64,000 bases of DNA from Glaciecola sp. Its GTDB lineage: Bacteria > Pseudomonadota > Gammaproteobacteria > Enterobacterales > Alteromonadaceae. The notes under the pieces are model-generated. The model ran no database searches. It saw only the letters and a list, made by a program, of their open reading frames with translations, and was not told the origin of the DNA. Numbering within the stretch: the first letter of the stretch is position 1; each line of letters opens with the position of its first letter. The DNA lies in assembly GCA_029246415.1 (NCBI GenBank), contig JAQWNF010000014.1, forward strand, positions 27,298-91,297, in the 5' to 3' direction. Below are positions 58,696 to 64,000 of this stretch, one piece after another. Both the position numbers and the translations under genes were made by a program.

Positions 58696-58769
58696 TAAAC
58701 TGTCATTTGAGCCAGTATCACTTTTTAAGTCAGCGCTTACAATTGCTTATTTGAATTGAGAACAATCTT

Positions 58770-59471
58770 ATGCCTAGAAAAAAACGCATATCTATTATAG
58801 GTATGCCTGAACATATCATCCAACGAGGCAATAATCGGCAGGCTATTTTTTGCCATACAAATGATAAAAAAGCATTCATTAACTGGCTTAAAATCTACGC
58901 CAAAAAATTTGAAGTTGAAGTTCACGCTTGGGTATTAATGACTAATCATGTGCACCTGTTGTGCACACCCCAAAAATTAAATGGTGTGTCTCTAATGATG
59001 CAATCATTAGGCAGGCAATATGTGCAATATTTTAATCGTCGTCATCAACGCACAGGTACGTTGTGGGAGGGGAGATTTCGTTCTTCCTTGATACAAACTG
59101 ATTTATATTTGCTGCAAGTGTACCGGTATATTGAATTAAACCCTGTTCGTGCAGGCATGGTAAACACACCTCAAGAATACTCCTGGTCTAGTTACCACAT
59201 TAATGCATTGGGTAAGCAAAGCGCACTTATGACGCCACACCCTTTATATTTATCTTTAGGTGATACTGTTGCGTTTCGTCAGCAGCAGTATCGTTATTTG
59301 TGTCGAGAGCAGCTCCCTGGGAAATTATTAAATGATATTCGTCGGTGTGCGCATAAGGGACTCGTATTGGGAAATAATGACTTCGTTAATCAAGTTGAGT
59401 GTCTTACTGGGTTCAATTTACATGGCGGTCAGCGAGGAAGGCCGAGAAACTCCAACTGCCAAGATGTTTAG
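58770..59471 (+). CDS. REP-associated tyrosine transposase (IS200-like, RAYT)
   Basis: Y1 HUH-type single-strand transposase. It has 233 residues. Seen: the RAYT start PRKKRISIIGMPEHIIQRGNNRQAIF, the metal-binding HxH (His60, His62 in MTNHVHLL), GTLWEGRFRSSLIQTD and the catalytic-tyrosine helix VYRYIELNPVRAGM (Tyr118/Tyr120). A basic C-terminal tail follows. All residues look intact, so it could be active. RAYTs act on REP-type palindromes; GGGTCAGA repeats lie on both sides and after der. Confidence 0.93.
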   Translation: MPRKKRISIIGMPEHIIQRGNNRQAIFCHTNDKKAFINWLKIYAKKFEVEVHAWVLMTNHVHLLCTPQKLNGVSLMMQSLGRQYVQYFNRRHQRTGTLWEGRFRSSLIQTDLYLLQVYRYIELNPVRAGMVNTPQEYSWSSYHINALGKQSALMTPHPLYLSLGDTVAFRQQQYRYLCREQLPGKLLNDIRRCAHKGLVLGNNDFVNQVECLTGFNLHGGQRGRPRNSNCQDV

Positions 59472-59515
59472 CGAGTGGATATTGCTTTTAGGTTCACTAC
59501 AATTCATTTAATTAA

Positions 59516-59533
59516 TTTTGCTCTGACCCCAAT
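59516..59533. repeat. Right flank of the transposase unit: TTTTGCTCTGACCCC
   Basis: Its reverse complement, GGGGTCAGAGCAAAATTAAT, resembles the start of the post-der repeat (GGGGTCAGAGCCAATTTAAT) with three mismatches, in opposite orientation. It lies 45 bp after the transposase stop. Confidence 0.75.
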
Positions 59534-59617
59534 TATGACCAATTAGCCTTCCAATTATTAACATCTATTACCCAAATTTATTTCTCATTTTGTGTTACAA
59601 GCAGTAGTATCAGATGA

Positions 59618-61729
<2,112 letters not shown>

Positions 61730-61825
61730 TACCGCTAATACATTTAATAACGCTAAGTGGGCTAATAACGTTAACTATTCTAATCACCACGTGCTTTCAA
61801 CAAAGCGCACAGAGTCTTAGGCTCT

Positions 61826-62512
61826 ATGCGCCTCGATAAATTTATTTGCCAAAGTACTGACTATTCAAAAATAGAGGCGTTGGCGTTACTCAACGCTCAA
61901 GCGGTGGTCGTCAATGGTGAGTTCATTAAAAATGGCGCGACTCAAGTTCATGAAAACAATACCATCACGCTGCATGGCGAAGTATTAACGCCACGTGCCT
62001 GTCGTTACATTATGTTGCATAAACCAGCCGGTACCATCTGCTCAAATGTGGATGAGCATTATCCGTCGGTGTTTAATCATTTGCAGATTGAGTATCCGAA
62101 TGATTTACATGTTGTTGGTCGTTTAGATGCTGATACTACAGGTTTGGTATTAATTACTGATGATGGGCGTTGGTCTTATGGAATAACGCATCCAGATAAG
62201 CATTGCCCAAAGGTGTATCGAGTTGGATTGTCGCGTCCGCTAGCTGACGATGTTGCTGCTAAGTTTACTGCGGGTATCGCCTTACAAGGTGAAACACAGT
62301 TAACCTTGCCTGCGTCATTAACCATAATCTCTCCTCAAGAAGTGCTGTTAACCATCACTCAAGGCAAGTTTCATCAGGTCAAACGCATGTTTGCCGCAGT
62401 AGGCAATCGAGTAATTACTCTGCACCGTGAATCGATTGGACAACTGCAACTGGATATCCCAGAAGGACAATGGCGGTATTTAACTGTTGAAGAAATCCAG
62501 TCACTCAGATAA
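61826..62512 (+). CDS. rsuA: 16S rRNA pseudouridine synthase RsuA family
   Basis: Makes pseudouridine in rRNA; RsuA acts on U516 of 16S. It has 228 residues (E. coli RsuA 231). An N-terminal S4 RNA-binding domain (MRLDKFICQSTDYSKIEALALL) is followed by LHKPAGTICS and the catalytic GRLDADTTGLVLITDDG with the essential Asp, then KVYRVGLSRPL and the closing GKFHQVKRMFAAVGNRV. Length and start favour RsuA over RluB, RluE or RluF. It converges on xseA with a 5-bp gap. Confidence 0.9.
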   Translation: MRLDKFICQSTDYSKIEALALLNAQAVVVNGEFIKNGATQVHENNTITLHGEVLTPRACRYIMLHKPAGTICSNVDEHYPSVFNHLQIEYPNDLHVVGRLDADTTGLVLITDDGRWSYGITHPDKHCPKVYRVGLSRPLADDVAAKFTAGIALQGETQLTLPASLTIISPQEVLLTITQGKFHQVKRMFAAVGNRVITLHRESIGQLQLDIPEGQWRYLTVEEIQSLR

Positions 62513-62517
62513 GGATT

Positions 62518-63876
62518 TTAAATTACTGTACTCTTGATTTCCCCATGCGCTAATTTGGTTGTTAGCGTATCACCTGCTTGCACATCTTGCGGTTGCTTCA
62601 CTAACTTGTCATCCACAAAACTAATACTATAACCACGTGATAATGTCGCTAACGGACTGACCGAATTAAGAATACCGGTTACTCTGGCAAAGCGTTGTTG
62701 CTGTTGTTGTAATTGGTTATCCATTGCTTTAGTCAGCCGCTGCGCTAAAGATTGTGACTGTTGTTTAGCACTGGCTACTTGATGCACTGGTGAAACACGT
62801 TGCAAGCGATGCTCGAGCGATTGATGACGTTGTTGATTACGCTGCAAGCGATTACGCACAGCATGTTGTAATTGGATCGTCAGTTGATCGACTCGTTGTG
62901 CTTGTTGTTGTAAACGATGTTGCGGGTGATTTTGTTGTAAACGACTCGCCAGTAATTGATGTTGATAGCTGAGTTGATTGACTTTGATATTCATCGCACT
63001 ATGCAAGCGTTGTTGCAAATTGGTAATGGACGTCACGACTTCAGTGAGATCATTACTGACAAATTCTGCGGCTTGTGAAGGCGTTGCTGCCCGCACATCA
63101 GCAACAAAATCAGCAATAGTGACATCGACTTCATGGCCCACCGCACTGACGATGGGAAGTTGTGAGCCAAATATAGCACGTGCGACGATTTCTTCATTAA
63201 AACACCACAGGTCTTCTAACGAACCACCACCACGACCGACGATCAACACATCGACTTCACGCCGACGATTGGCAATGAAAATGGCATTAACGATTTGTTC
63301 AGCCGCGCCAACACCTTGCACCTGACTTGGGTAGACAATAACATTGATCATTGGGTTGCGACGTTTTAACACCGTTAATATGTCATGCAACGCTGCTCCT
63401 GTTGCCGAGGTAACTATGCCGACCGTATTGATGTGTGATGGTAACGCTTGTTTAGTTTGTGTAGCGAAAAGACCTTCTTGTTGTAAGCGGTTTTTGAGTA
63501 TTTCGTATTGTTGCTTTAATGCACCTTCACCATCAAATTCTAAATGTTCAACGATGATTTGATAGTCGCCGCGCGGTTCATACAAACCGACGTTGGCGCG
63601 CACTAATACACTATCGCCTTCTCTAGGGCGCTGCTTGACACGACCATTGGCACCTTTGAACATGGCTGCTTTAACCTGAGCATTGCGGTCTTTTAAGGTA
63701 AAGTACCAATGACCAGAAGCTGCAGCGACAAAATTTGAGATTTCTGCGCTGATCCACACTTGGCCAATTTGTGTTTTGAGTAAGCTCCCGACCATTTGGT
63801 TGAGTTTGCCAACACTTAAAATGTTGCGATCTGTTGCCGCAGATCCCGAAGCTCGAGTTGAAGAAGTTGAATACAT
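62518..63876 (-). CDS. xseA: Exodeoxyribonuclease VII large subunit
   Basis: Catalytic subunit of the single-strand exonuclease VII. It has 452 residues (E. coli 456). N-terminal OB fold (LSVGKLNQMVGSLLKTQIGQVWISAEISNF), catalytic-domain signatures GIVTSATGAALHDIL, VIVYPSQVQGVGAAEQIV, VLIVGRGGGSLEDLWCFNEE and PIVSAVGHEVDVTIADFVADVRAATPSQAAE. A long Gln-rich coiled coil follows, and it ends LSRGYSISF. It is divergent from guaB, the usual arrangement. Confidence 0.96.
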   Translation of the reverse strand: MYSTSSTRASGSAATDRNILSVGKLNQMVGSLLKTQIGQVWISAEISNFVAAASGHWYFTLKDRNAQVKAAMFKGANGRVKQRPREGDSVLVRANVGLYEPRGDYQIIVEHLEFDGEGALKQQYEILKNRLQQEGLFATQTKQALPSHINTVGIVTSATGAALHDILTVLKRRNPMINVIVYPSQVQGVGAAEQIVNAIFIANRRREVDVLIVGRGGGSLEDLWCFNEEIVARAIFGSQLPIVSAVGHEVDVTIADFVADVRAATPSQAAEFVSNDLTEVVTSITNLQQRLHSAMNIKVNQLSYQHQLLASRLQQNHPQHRLQQQAQRVDQLTIQLQHAVRNRLQRNQQRHQSLEHRLQRVSPVHQVASAKQQSQSLAQRLTKAMDNQLQQQQQRFARVTGILNSVSPLATLSRGYSISFVDDKLVKQPQDVQAGDTLTTKLAHGEIKSTVI

Positions 63877-63909
63877 TAAAAAAGAATTTCCTACTTTACT
63901 AAAATTTAG

Positions 63910-63938
63910 TTTACCTTAAACCCAAAAACCACTACAAT
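63910..63938 (+). promoter_or_regulatory. Predicted guaB promoter
   Basis: TTTACC (63910-63915) and TACAAT (63933-63938) are spaced 17 bp apart, about 50 bp before the guaB ATG. No PurR box was recognised. Confidence 0.55.
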
Positions 63939-63987
63939 CACACCGCAATTAATACCTGATACCAAACTGATACAGAAGGTTACTTGC

Positions 63988-64000
63988 ATGTTACGAATTG
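63988..64000 (+). CDS. guaB: Start of IMP dehydrogenase (partial, runs off the window)
   Basis: Only ATG TTA CGA ATT plus one base is visible, giving MLRI. This matches the first residues of gammaproteobacterial GuaB (MLRIAKEALTFDDV in E. coli). An AGAAGGT ribosome site lies upstream, and divergence from xseA is the conserved context. The identification rests mainly on context. Confidence 0.65.

Overview
The window reads as a chromosomal segment of a free-living, moderately AT-rich gammaproteobacterium, most likely Alteromonadales and Shewanella-like. The basis is gene content and order: pdhR-aceEF-lpd, ygfB-pepP-ubiH beside 6S RNA, queA-tgt-yajC-secDF, suhB/trmJ-cysE-iscRSUA-hscBA-fdx, ndk-rlmN-pilW-rodZ-ispG-hisS-yfgM-bamB-der, and xseA divergent from guaB. 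This is inference; no rRNA or tRNA gene is present to fix the taxonomy.

Layout. 1-7.2 kb: the pyruvate dehydrogenase operon behind its regulator PdhR, with a perfect PdhR box in the pdhR promoter and a strong terminator after lpd. 7.2-9.2 kb: a small Cys-rich DUF1289 protein, an HDOD protein and a DUF481 outer-membrane protein. 9.2-14.1 kb (minus strand): serA with a MetJ-type operator, rpiA, ygfA, a nucleoside hydrolase, a ribokinase and 6S RNA. Hydrolase, ribokinase and RpiA together form a nucleoside-ribose to pentose-phosphate route. 14.2-17.4 kb: ygfB-pepP-ubiH. 17.5-19.0 kb: a deletion scar joining the first part of an XrtA/PEP-CTERM-type ATPase gene to a nucleotide-sugar epimerase gene without its NAD-binding start. 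19.2-24.7 kb: a haem-binding lipoprotein, then the glyoxylate shunt (glcB, a LysR regulator, aceA). 25.2-31.1 kb: an alkaline phosphatase lipoprotein, then a minus-strand cluster of potassium channel, DUF350, DUF1190 and glutathionylspermidine-synthase-like ATP-grasp protein, ending with a membrane protein. Two tandem minus-strand terminator-like hairpins precede the channel gene.

31.5-37 kb: queuosine tRNA modification (queA, tgt) and the Sec accessory genes yajC-secD-secF, with a terminator hairpin between yajC and secD. 37-39.6 kb: a membrane diguanylate cyclase and suhB. 39.8-46.8 kb: trmJ, cysE and the ISC iron-sulfur operon under two IscR type 1 boxes. 46.9-56.8 kb: ndk, rlmN, a PilW lipoprotein carrying a LysM domain, rodZ, ispG, hisS, yfgM, bamB and der. 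56.8-59.5 kb: an accessory island of three lipoproteins (CsgG-like, DUF4810, GNA1162/DUF799) flanked by GGGTCAGA repeats and a REP-associated tyrosine transposase. 59.6-64 kb: a dienoyl-CoA reductase, an RsuA-type pseudouridine synthase, xseA and the first codons of guaB.

Most of the window is conserved housekeeping DNA. The parts most worth a second look are the ATPase/epimerase scar, the channel-DUF350-DUF1190-ATP-grasp cluster with its unusual leader, the lipoprotein trio with its repeats, the nucleoside-salvage pair wedged between 6S RNA and ygfA (with zapA missing), and the MetJ-like box in front of serA.
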